Positions 33,175 through 41,848 are shown, numbered from the stretch's first letter. The stretch is DNA of 47,124 bases from an uncultured Paenibacillaceae bacterium (GCA_937957685.1 CALGAO010000124.1:1-47124); one strand, 5' to 3'. Numbers and translations: made by a program. Notes: a model not told the origin generated them from the letters alone.

Positions 33175-35421
33175 ATGGCTGGCAGATCCAGGACAGAGCG
33201 GATCGTGATCACGGGCCTTGGCGTATTGTGCGCCCTCGGGGATCGCCCTGAGGTGGTGTATGAACGGATGCAACGCGGCGAGTCCGGCATCAAGCCGGTG
33301 ACGAGGTTCAGGACGGATGATCTGGTCAGCTCGATCGCCGGCGAGCTGGATGCCGGGCATCTCCAGACGGTGCTGGAGGATGAGTCAACGGCGGGCATGG
33401 ACTGGTGCGCGAGGTATGCCGCATATGCGGCAAGGCAGGCGCTGGAGGACAGCGGGCTGACGATTCGCGGCGCAGGAGGCAGAACGGCCGACCGGTTCGA
33501 GGCGAAGGAAGCGGGCGAGTGGCAAGCGGTGACCGCCGACCGCATCGGACTCGTGCTGGGCACCTGCAATGGCGGGATCCTGTCGCTGGAGAAGCAGTGG
33601 ACGGTCCAGGCGCTCGACCGCGAGCATACGGCGAACTACCCGTTCTATCAGCAGGGGGACGATGCCGCGCGCGCCCTCGGGCTGGGCGGACCGGTCGCCA
33701 CGATCAACACCGCATGCTCCGCCAGCGGCAACGCTATCGGATATGCCGCCGACCTGATCCGATGGGGCTATGCCGACGCCATGCTGGCGGGCGGCTCGGA
33801 CCCGCTGTCGCACAGCGTCTACGCCGGTTTCAATGTGCTCCGGGCGCTCAGTCCCGAGCCGACGTCGCCCTTTGCGCCCCGTTATGGCCTGAACCTCGGG
33901 GAAGGCGCGGCCTTCGTCGTGCTGGAGACCCTGGAGCGGGCGCTGGCTCGGGGTGCCCGCATCTATGGCGAGCTGGTCGCCTATGGGCTGAGCAATGACG
34001 CACATCATGAGACCGCCCCTCATCCCGAAGGCTCCGGCCTGGCCAGGGCTGTCAGAATGGCGATGGATGCCGGCGGCATCTCGGGCGAACAGATCGATTA
34101 TATCAATGCGCATGGCACGGGCACTCCGGCCAATGACCGCGCGGAGGTGGCCGGCCTCAAGCAGGTGTTCGGCGACCGGTGCCCGCCGATCAGCTCCAGC
34201 AAGGCCTACTTCGGGCACAATCTTGGCGCGGCAGCGGCGATCGAGCTGGTGACCGCCCTGTATGCGGTTCAGCGAGGATACGTGCCGGGGACGTTGCGCT
34301 TTGACATGCCTCGTGAAGGCTGTGAGGATGTCGATGTGATCGGACCCGGGATGCGGAAGCTCAATCCTGCATATCTCATGAGCAACAATGCCGCCTTTGG
34401 CGGACACAACGTGTCGCTGATCGTGCGGATCGAAGAGTCATGGTCAGGCGAAGCGAAGGAAGCAACGGCCGTCAGTTCGCGGGATCGGAAGAAGCGGGTG
34501 GCGATAGCCGGCATCGGCGCCGCCTTCCGATGGGGCGTATGCGAGGGAAGCATACTGGCCGCCAGCGGAGGAGAGGAAAGCGGACAGAGAGCAAGGGCGC
34601 TGGCGGATATGGCAGCGGGGGGAACTTTGGCCGTACGACCGGAGCATGCGGCATTCTCCCTGAAGCAATATGCGCCATCGCTGGACGAGCGCCGGATGGA
34701 GCCGCTCGTCCAGTACACGATTGGCGCTGTGGTGAGGGCGCTCAGAAGCGCCGGGATCGCGGAGGAAACCGCAGCCTGCGTGGAGATCGGCTTCATCTAC
34801 GGCACATCGCGGGGGAGCACCCATTCCATCGGCAAATTTCTCGGCTCGGTGTTCGAGAAGGGACCCGCCTATGCCAGCAGCATCCACTTCCCTTACACCG
34901 TCATCAATCAGGTGGCGGGCAAGACGTCGGAGAAGCTCCGCCTCACCGGCTTCGGCAGCTCGCTCAGCACCGGTGGCAGCGAAGGGCTGGCAGCGGCGAT
35001 GTATGCCGCGGGCAAGATTCGCGACGGCGAGCTTGACATCTGTGTGGTGGGCGCGGGGGACGAGCGCTCGCCGCTGACCGATGCCATCGATCGGGCCAAG
35101 GGCCTGGACCAGAGCCGCTATCGGCCGGAAGAGGGCTGCATCGCTATGACGCTCATGGAGCTGGGGGGGAGGCGGAGGCGAACGCACCTGTCATCGCCGA
35201 GCTGTGCGGGTTCGGCGCATCGTCCGCGCCGGACAGGGAGGCGGCACTGGCAGGAGCGATCGGCAGCGCGCTGCAGGATGCGGGGATCAGCATGGGCGAG
35301 ATCGATGTCGTGCTGCTGTGTTCGCCGGGCAGAGAGGAGGAGCTGGAGCAGCGTGCGATCGCCAGGCTTGCGGACAGAGGCAGCCCGACATCCGCGGGAC
35401 CGGCCCCGATCCTGTGCCTGA
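33175..35421 (+). CDS. Fused ketosynthase / chain-length-factor-like protein (frameshifted)
   Basis: The first domain (about 1-420) is a complete FabF-type beta-ketoacyl-ACP synthase with Cys181 (NTACSAS), His313 (NAHGTGTP) and His348 (KAYFGHN). The second domain (from about 440, KKRVAIAGIGAAF) is also thiolase-fold, but its active-site cysteine is replaced by serine in GFGSSLSTGGSEG (about 595), as in chain-length factors. In-frame homology stops at MTLMELGG. At a seven-G run (35163-35169) the sensible sequence moves to the -1 frame and continues to 35624. As written, the last 84 residues are an Arg/Ser-rich out-of-frame tail ending at 35421. ATG 33175 has GGAGGG 6 nt upstream. The frameshift may be mutation, sequencing error, phase variation or programmed. 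Confidence 0.82.
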   Translation: MAGRSRTERIVITGLGVLCALGDRPEVVYERMQRGESGIKPVTRFRTDDLVSSIAGELDAGHLQTVLEDESTAGMDWCARYAAYAARQALEDSGLTIRGAGGRTADRFEAKEAGEWQAVTADRIGLVLGTCNGGILSLEKQWTVQALDREHTANYPFYQQGDDAARALGLGGPVATINTACSASGNAIGYAADLIRWGYADAMLAGGSDPLSHSVYAGFNVLRALSPEPTSPFAPRYGLNLGEGAAFVVLETLERALARGARIYGELVAYGLSNDAHHETAPHPEGSGLARAVRMAMDAGGISGEQIDYINAHGTGTPANDRAEVAGLKQVFGDRCPPISSSKAYFGHNLGAAAAIELVTALYAVQRGYVPGTLRFDMPREGCEDVDVIGPGMRKLNPAYLMSNNAAFGGHNVSLIVRIEESWSGEAKEATAVSSRDRKKRVAIAGIGAAFRWGVCEGSILAASGGEESGQRARALADMAAGGTLAVRPEHAAFSLKQYAPSLDERRMEPLVQYTIGAVVRALRSAGIAEETAACVEIGFIYGTSRGSTHSIGKFLGSVFEKGPAYASSIHFPYTVINQVAGKTSEKLRLTGFGSSLSTGGSEGLAAAMYAAGKIRDGELDICVVGAGDERSPLTDAIDRAKGLDQSRYRPEEGCIAMTLMELGGRRRRTHLSSPSCAGSAHRPRRTGRRHWQERSAARCRMRGSAWARSMSCCCVRRAERRSWSSVRSPGLRTEAARHPRDRPRSCA

Positions 35422-35624
35422 ACGAGCGATTCGGCTACGGCGAATCCTTCAGCTCCATGCTGCACCTGGCAGCGGCTGCCGAGCTTGTCGCAGGCGGTGA
35501 TGCCGGCCATCTGCTCCCGGGAGCCGATCTGCCGAACACCATCCACCGGGCGCTGGTCATCAGTCTGACGGTGAACGGCGGTTGTTGCGCGGCGGTCGTC
35601 GGCCGGATCGCCGCGGCGGTCTGA
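35169..35624 (+). pseudogene. Out-of-frame C-terminal part of the ketosynthase/CLF protein
   Basis: Read in the frame of 35169, the sequence continues the second thiolase-fold domain: EAEANAPVIAELCGFGASS, then MGEIDVVLLCSPG (from 35292), APILCLNERFGYGESFSSML and ALVISLTVNGGCCAAVV up to the stop at 35624. It is the natural C-terminus of the gene at 33175. One added G in the run, or a -1 ribosomal slip on GGGGGGG, would join them to a chain of about 816 residues. ATG 35292 lacks a good ribosome binding site. Confidence 0.8.
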
Positions 35625-35700
35625 CCGCCTGTGTAAGGCCACGGACCAGAGGGGCCAATGCAAGGAGGCAACCACATGATGAAGAATGGAGGAAATGAAG

Positions 35701-36000
35701 ATGATCACAGGAACTTTGGCGGATGAGCGAGCGCTCAAGTCGGAGATCAAGCGCAAGCTGCTGATCGAACGGCTGGAGCTGGAGGATGTGACGGAGGAAG
35801 AAATCGCGGATGATATGATCCTGTTCGAAGAGGGACTCGGGCTGGATTCAGTCGAAGCGTTCGAGGTGATGGTCGGTCTGGAGGAACTGTACGGGGTTAC
35901 GCTCAAGGACGTTCCGGCGAAAGAGGTTCGCCATCATCTGGAGACGGTGAATGCGATAGCGGCCCTCATTCGGGCGAAGCGGGCAGGAACGGAGGTCTGA
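35701..36000 (+). CDS. Acyl carrier protein
   Basis: A 99-aa acidic acyl carrier protein. The phosphopantetheine site is the Ser in GLGLDSVEAFEVMVGLEELYG. It holds the growing acyl chain for the ketosynthase and ketoreductase next to it. It is longer than FabD-region AcpP (about 77 aa), with N- and C-terminal extensions. ATG 35701 has GGAGGA 7 nt upstream; in-frame ATGs at 35686 and 35695 are alternatives. The ketoreductase gene begins 1 nt after its stop. Confidence 0.92.
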   Translation: MITGTLADERALKSEIKRKLLIERLELEDVTEEEIADDMILFEEGLGLDSVEAFEVMVGLEELYGVTLKDVPAKEVRHHLETVNAIAALIRAKRAGTEV

Positions 36001-36001
36001 T

Positions 36002-36760
36002 ATGGGCGGATACGCTCCAGCGTTCGCCGGACAGGTGGCGGTCGTGACCGGCATCACGCGCGGCATCGGACGGGCCACGGCGATGAAGCTGCTCGCGCAA
36101 GGGGCGGCTGTGGCCGGCATCTATGTGTCCAACGATGAGGCGGCCATGAGCCTTCGTGAAGCGGCGGAGAGCATCGGCGGGCGAGTTCGCCTGTACAAGG
36201 GATCGGTCGATGATCCTGCCTTTGTCCGCTCGATGATGGAGGATGTTTACACCACCTTTGGCCGCATCGACGTGCTGGTCAACAATGCCGGCAGGACCCA
36301 GGACCAGATGGCGCTGCTCATGACGGAGGAACAATGGGATGCGGTGATCGCCGCCAATGTGAAAGGCGTCATCCATGCTTCGCAGGCCGCCATCCCGTAC
36401 ATGGCGAGACAGCGGTCGGGCTGCATCGTCAATGTCACATCCGTCAGCGGGTTGTACGGGCGTGAAGCGCAGACCAACTACGCCGCATCCAAGGGAGCGC
36501 TCATCGGATTGACCAAGCTGTTCGCCCGTCTCCATGCCGCTGACGGCATAAGGGTCTGCGCAGTTGCTCCGGGGATGATCGACACGGACATGCTGACCGG
36601 GTTGAGTGAGTCGAAGCTGGAGGACTTTCTGCAACATACGCTTGTGAAACGCCTGGGCACTGCCGAGGAAGTTGCGGATGCGATCCTGTATCTGGCCGAT
36701 GGGCGTTCGGCATATGCAACGGGTCAGGTGCTGAAACTGGATGGAGGTTTCCTGCGATAA
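36002..36760 (+). CDS. 3-oxoacyl-ACP reductase (FabG type, active)
   Basis: A 252-aa short-chain dehydrogenase reducing 3-ketoacyl-ACP with NAD(P)H. The cofactor motif VVTGITRGIGRA, NNAG, the catalytic Ser in VNVTSVSGLYG and YAASK (Tyr and Lys) are all present. The C-terminal LADGRSAYATGQVLKLDGGF is typical of FabG. It starts 1 nt after the ACP stop (stop and start read TGATATG), so the two are coupled. The genome will have a housekeeping fabG elsewhere; this copy is probably dedicated to the pathway. Confidence 0.92.
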   Translation: MGGYAPAFAGQVAVVTGITRGIGRATAMKLLAQGAAVAGIYVSNDEAAMSLREAAESIGGRVRLYKGSVDDPAFVRSMMEDVYTTFGRIDVLVNNAGRTQDQMALLMTEEQWDAVIAANVKGVIHASQAAIPYMARQRSGCIVNVTSVSGLYGREAQTNYAASKGALIGLTKLFARLHAADGIRVCAVAPGMIDTDMLTGLSESKLEDFLQHTLVKRLGTAEEVADAILYLADGRSAYATGQVLKLDGGFLR

Positions 36761-36776
36761 ACGGAGGATGGATGAG

Positions 36777-37517
36777 ATGTTGAAGAGCGCTTATCTCTAC
36801 GCAGAGGATGTTGCCCTGGCGTCCGAACTGTGCCGGCCAATGCTGGAGCGCGGCATGACGGTGGCGGTACAGCTGGGCGATCCGGCGCAGGCCGATCGAC
36901 TTCTGGCAGAACTTCCGGAGGAACTGGGCAGATCGTGCATGCCGGTCATCGCAGCGGATCACCCGGACAGCATCGACAATATCGGTGAGATCGTGGAGCG
37001 TGCCTCGGAATCCCTTCAGGGTCTGGATGTTTACATCCATGCCGCCAGCTGGGAGGATGAGGCTTCCCTGCTGAACAAGGATCCTGAGGGCTTCGGCATG
37101 CACATCGAACGGAGGCTGCGGAAGCTGTTTCTCTATTGCCAGGCTGCGGGACAGATCATGGTACGGCTTCGCAAGGGGCAGATGATCATACCGCTCCTGT
37201 CTGATGTGTTGCATGCATCCGGATTCCCTTCCTCACCGGTGTACAATCAGGCGGCGATCGCCTTCGTCAGGAGTCTTGCCAAGGAGTTGTCGCCATTCAG
37301 TGTAACCGTCAATGCGCTGGAATTTGGCTACTGTCGGGACAGCGATTTCCCGTCTTCCCGCCAATGGCGCAAGCAGTTTGAGATCTTTGCGCTGCGGCCG
37401 CATGTGCCGGAATTTCGGGAGGCAGCTCAAGGCATCGGATTGCTGCTGGATTACGGTCATGCCATGAGCGGGCAGACGATTCGTCTGGGAATCGGCATAC
37501 CGTCATCAACGATATGA
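36777..37517 (+). CDS. Catalytically degenerate FabG-like protein
   Basis: A 246-aa short-chain-dehydrogenase homologue that has lost the key residues. There is no TGxxxGxG at the N-terminus (it reads SAYLYAEDVALASELC). NNAG is replaced by HAASWED. The YxxxK pair has become YNQAA (Lys to Ala). The fold signature and C-terminus (ALEFGYCRDSDF ... AMSGQTIRLGIGI) remain. ATG 36777 has GGAGG 9 nt upstream; ATG 36768 is an alternative. A role as the structural or regulatory partner of the adjacent active reductase is plausible. Its stop overlaps the next open frame as ATGA. Confidence 0.85.
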   Translation: MLKSAYLYAEDVALASELCRPMLERGMTVAVQLGDPAQADRLLAELPEELGRSCMPVIAADHPDSIDNIGEIVERASESLQGLDVYIHAASWEDEASLLNKDPEGFGMHIERRLRKLFLYCQAAGQIMVRLRKGQMIIPLLSDVLHASGFPSSPVYNQAAIAFVRSLAKELSPFSVTVNALEFGYCRDSDFPSSRQWRKQFEIFALRPHVPEFREAAQGIGLLLDYGHAMSGQTIRLGIGIPSSTI

Positions 37518-37555
37518 ATCCTGGTTACATGACAATACTTCGAAGCGGTGGTTGG

Positions 37556-37990
37556 ATGATCGCAGGCATCGGATCAGATATATGTGAGGTTGATCGTTTC
37601 GTCAGGATCGTACGGCGCGCGACCGCAAGATACTATGAGATGCTCTTGAGTGATGAGGAGATGCGGGCATTCGCCCGGATCAGAACCGAGCGCGCCAGGG
37701 CAGAGTGGCTGGCCGGTGTGTTCGCGGCCAAGGAAGCTGTTCTCAAGGCATGCGGAACGGGCATCGACGGCCGGATCCCGCCAAGCTCCATATGCACGCT
37801 CGGAGATGGTCAGCGGCACAGTCTGAAGCTTCCGCCTGCCATGGTGGCCATGCTCGGAGGCGAGATCGTCATTCATCTGACCATCGTGCATACAAAGCAA
37901 GCTGCAATTGCCTGCGTGGTGCTTGAAAGGCATCGGACAGGAACACCGCTTTCATGGAAAAGGAGTGGAAGTAATGGCTCACCATCCTGA
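37556..37990 (+). CDS. acpS: AcpS-type phosphopantetheinyl transferase
   Basis: A 144-aa transferase of the holo-ACP synthase type, which moves phosphopantetheine from CoA to the ACP serine. The motifs GIGSDICEVDRF (metal-binding Asp) and FAAKEAVLKACGTG (Glu, Lys) are intact. ATG 37556 gives the usual N-terminus MIAGIGSD. An ATG at 37514 overlaps the preceding stop as ATGA and would add 14 residues. The C-terminal tail (RHRTGTPLSWKRSGSNG) is longer than usual and overlaps the next gene by 17 bp. A dedicated enzyme here suggests that the neighbouring ACP is its substrate. Confidence 0.88.
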   Translation: MIAGIGSDICEVDRFVRIVRRATARYYEMLLSDEEMRAFARIRTERARAEWLAGVFAAKEAVLKACGTGIDGRIPPSSICTLGDGQRHSLKLPPAMVAMLGGEIVIHLTIVHTKQAAIACVVLERHRTGTPLSWKRSGSNGSPS

Positions 37991-38294
37991 TGATCATAAA
38001 CATCGTCCATCCGGGCTTCCTGAAACGCCCGATTCGCTCGCCCAACCAGTGGAACTCGCCGCCAAACAACCGTCTGTCGGCGGCAACGATGATGTTGCTG
38101 AAACCGTCAAAAGCCATGAGCAAGCGTCGGAATATGGACGGGATGCCAGTAAGGATGAGTTGTCAGTGGACGAGCTGGAGGAGGTGGTGGGCGGTCTGAC
38201 GACGGTGTCCATTCCGCTGTGCAAGAACTGTCACCAGAGAGTTGCGGTTCATCAGATGACATTATGCGCAGTCTGTTATGTGAAATTGAAATAG
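37974..38294 (+). CDS. Small peptide with double-glycine leader and two CxxC pairs (candidate RiPP precursor)
   Basis: A 106-aa peptide that I do not recognise as a known family. The first roughly 58 residues are hydrophilic. Residues 62-74 read ELSVDELEEVVGG, a close match to the double-glycine leaders of class II bacteriocins, lantibiotics and Nif11/NHLP-type precursors. Cleavage after Gly74 would release a 32-residue core (LTTVSIPLCKNCHQ... to ...CAVCYVKLK) with cysteines at 83, 86, 98 and 101 (CxxC-N11-CxxC). That spacing could also bind zinc. ATG 37974 has AAGGAG 8 nt upstream and overlaps acpS, so it is the last gene of the same operon. No peptidase-exporter or lanthionine enzyme is in view. 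Confidence 0.85.
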   Translation: MAHHPDDHKHRPSGLPETPDSLAQPVELAAKQPSVGGNDDVAETVKSHEQASEYGRDASKDELSVDELEEVVGGLTTVSIPLCKNCHQRVAVHQMTLCAVCYVKLK

Positions 38295-38365
38295 CCACGC
38301 ACCTGTTGCGGGATGACAGGATATGGTACTGTAGAAGTGTACGTGCTTTCGGGATGGTGGCGAAT

Positions 38366-41300
38366 ATGGCCAGGAACAGATGGCTGTATGCAGTTTATGT
38401 ATGCTTGTGTCTGCTGCTTGTTGGCGGCTCTTTGATCATCATGATCACGGACCGTGAGGCGGGTCAGAGGGAACATGCCGCCGTTCGCGGCGAGCTGACA
38501 CTCACAGAAGATGACCTGTTGAACTTCGATTCGATATGGCTGGATGGCGAGTGGGAGTTCTACGCGAATGAGTTGCTCCTGCCTGGGCAATTCCGGAGGA
38601 CAGCAGAGCGGTTGCGCGAGGATCAATATATCCGCGTGCCTGGCTCCTGGCACGGGCATGTCGTGCAAGGTCAGACGCTGACGAGCAAGGGGTACGCGAC
38701 TTATCGGCTGGTGCTGCGTGTGCCGGACACCGGCAAGCAACTGGGCATCCTGCTCAGACCGATCTATTCTACCTACAGGCTGTGGATCAACGGTGAGCTC
38801 GTGGCCCAGGCCGGCAAGGTCGGGACCAGCAGGGCTGAAGTGAAGCCGTTCATCGCACCGAAAGTCGTTCGGCTCCATCCGGCAGACGGACTGGCGGAGA
38901 TCGTCATCCAGGTGGCGAATTTCTCCCAGCGCAAGGCCGGATTGTTCAGCCCGCCGGAGCTTGGGGAATATGATGCCCTGAGTCAACTGTTGACGCGCAA
39001 GCTGGTCGTGGAGAGCGTCCTGATCGGCATCATCCTGATCATCGGATTTAACCATCTTCTTCGATTCGCTCTCATGTCGCAGAAGAAGGATTCGCTTTTT
39101 TTCGGATTCATCTGCATGTTTCTCGGGATCAAGAATACCGCCCAGGGCCAATACAGCCTGGCGCTGTTCGTCCCGGAACTGTCCAACAACGTGTACGTGA
39201 CCATCGAATACATCGGCTTTATGGCGGCTCCGCCGCTGTTTACGCTGTTCATATACCACGCGTTCCCGGGTATGATGTCGCGCCGGGTGCGCGATGTGCT
39301 GCTGATACCGGGAGCATGTTTTCTGCTCATTGTCCTGTTCGCGCCGGTGCATATCTATACGCAGATGGCGGTTCCCATGCAGATCTATGCGGTGCTGGTT
39401 GCCTTGCTGCTCATCAACTATGTGCTGCTGTCAGCCATCCGGAAGCTGGAAGGCGCCAGACTGCTGTTGTTCGGGGCGACGGTATTTTTTGTCACGATCC
39501 TGATCGATATCCTGATCAGCAACGGATCGGTTGTCAAGACCGGGACCTTCTTTCCGTTTGGTCTGATTTTCATGATCGTCTGCATGGATATCATCCTTTC
39601 CATGAGGTTCGCCAATGCCTATCGGATGATCGAGCGGCTGTCCGGGCGCCTGCTCGATCTGGACAGGTTGAAGGACGAGTTCCTCGCCAACACGTCGCAT
39701 GAATTGCGCACGCCGCTTAACGGGATGATCGGGCTGGCCCAGTCGCTCCTCCATTCCCTGCAGGGCAAGCTGGATGTCCATCAGGAATTGCATCTGAACA
39801 TGATCGTCTCGAGCGGCAAGCGACTCTCTTATCTGATCAATGACATCCTTGATTACTCGCGTCTGAGCAACAACGATATCCGACTGCAACTTGCGAGCGT
39901 CAATCTTCATCAACTGGCGCAGGTGGTGCTGACGATTCTCAAGCCGCTGGCTGCAGGGCGCAATCTGGTCCTGCTGAACGAGGTCAGGGAGGACATGCCG
40001 GGTGTTCTCGCTGATGAGAACAGGCTGGAGCAGATCCTGTTCAACCTCCTGGGCAATGCGGTCAAATACACGTCGCAAGGCCAGATAACGGTTGGGGCCA
40101 TCGAGCATGCGGAGCATGTGGAGATCTATGTCTCGGACACGGGTATCGGCATTCCGGAGGACAAGTTCGAGAGCATCTTCCGCCCCTTCGAGCAATTGGA
40201 CAAGCTGGACGAGATGGGCGCGGGACTTGGCCTTAAAATCACGAAACAGCTCGTGGAACTGCACGGGGGCAGCATCAAGGTGGAATCCAGACTGGGGCAG
40301 GGATCGCGCTTCAGCTTCACCATTCCGTATGCGGAGGGGATGCGGGCGCATCGCAGGGATCAGCCGCACAAGCCGCATGAGCCCACACTTGGCGAGCTTG
40401 CCACCTCCGCCGCCATGGGATCGGCTCCGCAACATCAGGAACGGCTGTCGCCGGGAAACCGATGGGCGGGGGGCAGTGATGGCGAATCCGCTCACCCCGT
40501 TGCCGCACGGGCCAGGGAGCAACATGCGGATGCGAACGTGGAGGGCATGAAGACGCATGGGCAGGCCCAATGGAGGGTGCTGATCGTCGATGACGAGCCG
40601 GTTAATCAGCAGGTCGCCATCCAACTGCTCGCGCCGCTGGGGGCTGCCGTGGATGTCGCGATAAGCGGGAAGTGGATCGCGGACAATATCGAGGCGTTAA
40701 GCCGTTATGATCTGGTCATCCTCGATCTGATGCTGCCAGGCGGGCTGTCGGGTTACGATCTCTGCCGAATCATACGCAGAAGATATACCCTCGATGAATT
40801 GCCGATTCTGATCATGACCGCCACCATACGCCAGGAAACGATCGTGGCGGCCTTCGATGCGGGGGCCAATGATTATATTTCCAAGCCGGTGGACCGCAAT
40901 GAGCTGGTGAGCAGGGCGCATACGCTCATCCTGATGAAGCGGGCGGCAGAGGAGGTGCGGCGCAGCTCCGAGCAATTGTCGAAGCTGAACAGGGAGCTGA
41001 CGGAGCTCAATGTCAGCCTGGAAGCGCGCATCGAGCAACGCACCGTCGAGCTGGCCCGGGCGAACGAGCTGCTCCAGGAACGCAATCAGGAGCTGAGCAG
41101 GCTGGAGAATGTGAGAAGGCGGCTGCTCAACGATGTATCGCATGAGCTGCGGACGCCAATGACAGCGATCCAGGGATATGTGGAGGCGATCGTATCCGGC
41201 ATCGTCGACGATCCTGCGGAGCAGAAGCGCTATCTGGAGATGGTGCTCAGCAAGACACGCTCCCTGAACCGGCTCATCCAGGATCTGTTCGAGCTGTCGC

Positions 41301-41848
41301 GGCTCGAATCTCGCCGCTCGGAGATGATCTTTGAGATCACGCCGTTGTCCCGGCTGATCATGCAGATCAAGGACAGGTATGCGCTGGATATCGCCCAGGC
41401 CGGCCTCGACTATCGATTCGAGCTGTCCATTGATCCAGCCATCATGGATACCTACCAGGTCGTTGTGGATATGGATCGCATCTGCCAGGTGCTTACGAAT
41501 CTGGTGTTCAATTCGATCAAATATACGCCCGAAGGAGGGCGGATCAGCCTCATCTGCGAAGCGGAACTTGCCGGCGCAGACCAGGAAGGAGGTCCGGTCG
41601 GGCATCTGATCATTCATGTCGTGGATACGGGAAGCGGCATCGATCCGGAGTCGCTGCCTTATGTATTTGACCGGTTCTACCGCGGGAAGAAGGCGCCCGG
41701 CACGCACAAGGATCCAGGCGGCAGCGGCATCGGTCTGGCGATCGCCCAGGAGATCGTGCAATATCATGACGGCACGATCCGCGCGGACAGCATCGTCGGC
41801 CAGGGGACAATGATCACTTTTACGCTTCCGTTGTATCAGATCGAGTAA
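38366..41848 (+). CDS. Hybrid sensor kinase: 7TMR-DISM sensor, kinase, receiver, second kinase
   Basis: A 1160-aa membrane kinase. One N-terminal membrane segment (about 8-27) precedes an extracellular jelly-roll 7TMR-DISM-type domain (about 45-200, starting LDGEWEFYANELL). Seven membrane segments follow (about 215-410). Then come HisKA (FLANTSHELRTPLNG, His about 445) and HATPase (NLLGNAVKYT). A receiver follows (IVDDEPVNQQ; Asp in LVILDLMLPG, about 785; SKP). A coiled coil (about 855-915) leads to a second HisKA (LLNDVSHELRTPMTA, His about 926) with HATPase (NLVFNSIKYT; DTGSGI). ATG 38366 starts right before the first membrane helix; ATG 38354 is possible. It lies 71 bp after the peptide gene. 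Proximity suggests, but does not prove, control of that operon. Confidence 0.92.
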   Translation: MARNRWLYAVYVCLCLLLVGGSLIIMITDREAGQREHAAVRGELTLTEDDLLNFDSIWLDGEWEFYANELLLPGQFRRTAERLREDQYIRVPGSWHGHVVQGQTLTSKGYATYRLVLRVPDTGKQLGILLRPIYSTYRLWINGELVAQAGKVGTSRAEVKPFIAPKVVRLHPADGLAEIVIQVANFSQRKAGLFSPPELGEYDALSQLLTRKLVVESVLIGIILIIGFNHLLRFALMSQKKDSLFFGFICMFLGIKNTAQGQYSLALFVPELSNNVYVTIEYIGFMAAPPLFTLFIYHAFPGMMSRRVRDVLLIPGACFLLIVLFAPVHIYTQMAVPMQIYAVLVALLLINYVLLSAIRKLEGARLLLFGATVFFVTILIDILISNGSVVKTGTFFPFGLIFMIVCMDIILSMRFANAYRMIERLSGRLLDLDRLKDEFLANTSHELRTPLNGMIGLAQSLLHSLQGKLDVHQELHLNMIVSSGKRLSYLINDILDYSRLSNNDIRLQLASVNLHQLAQVVLTILKPLAAGRNLVLLNEVREDMPGVLADENRLEQILFNLLGNAVKYTSQGQITVGAIEHAEHVEIYVSDTGIGIPEDKFESIFRPFEQLDKLDEMGAGLGLKITKQLVELHGGSIKVESRLGQGSRFSFTIPYAEGMRAHRRDQPHKPHEPTLGELATSAAMGSAPQHQERLSPGNRWAGGSDGESAHPVAARAREQHADANVEGMKTHGQAQWRVLIVDDEPVNQQVAIQLLAPLGAAVDVAISGKWIADNIEALSRYDLVILDLMLPGGLSGYDLCRIIRRRYTLDELPILIMTATIRQETIVAAFDAGANDYISKPVDRNELVSRAHTLILMKRAAEEVRRSSEQLSKLNRELTELNVSLEARIEQRTVELARANELLQERNQELSRLENVRRRLLNDVSHELRTPMTAIQGYVEAIVSGIVDDPAEQKRYLEMVLSKTRSLNRLIQDLFELSRLESRRSEMIFEITPLSRLIMQIKDRYALDIAQAGLDYRFELSIDPAIMDTYQVVVDMDRICQVLTNLVFNSIKYTPEGGRISLICEAELAGADQEGGPVGHLIIHVVDTGSGIDPESLPYVFDRFYRGKKAPGTHKDPGGSGIGLAIAQEIVQYHDGTIRADSIVGQGTMITFTLPLYQIE

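Noticed and set aside
35676..35726. A 16-codon frame with a strong AGGAGG upstream of the ACP gene
   Set aside because: It overlaps the ACP start and encodes a featureless peptide. The ACP has its own ribosome binding site (GGAGGA) and a conserved product, so this is more likely chance.
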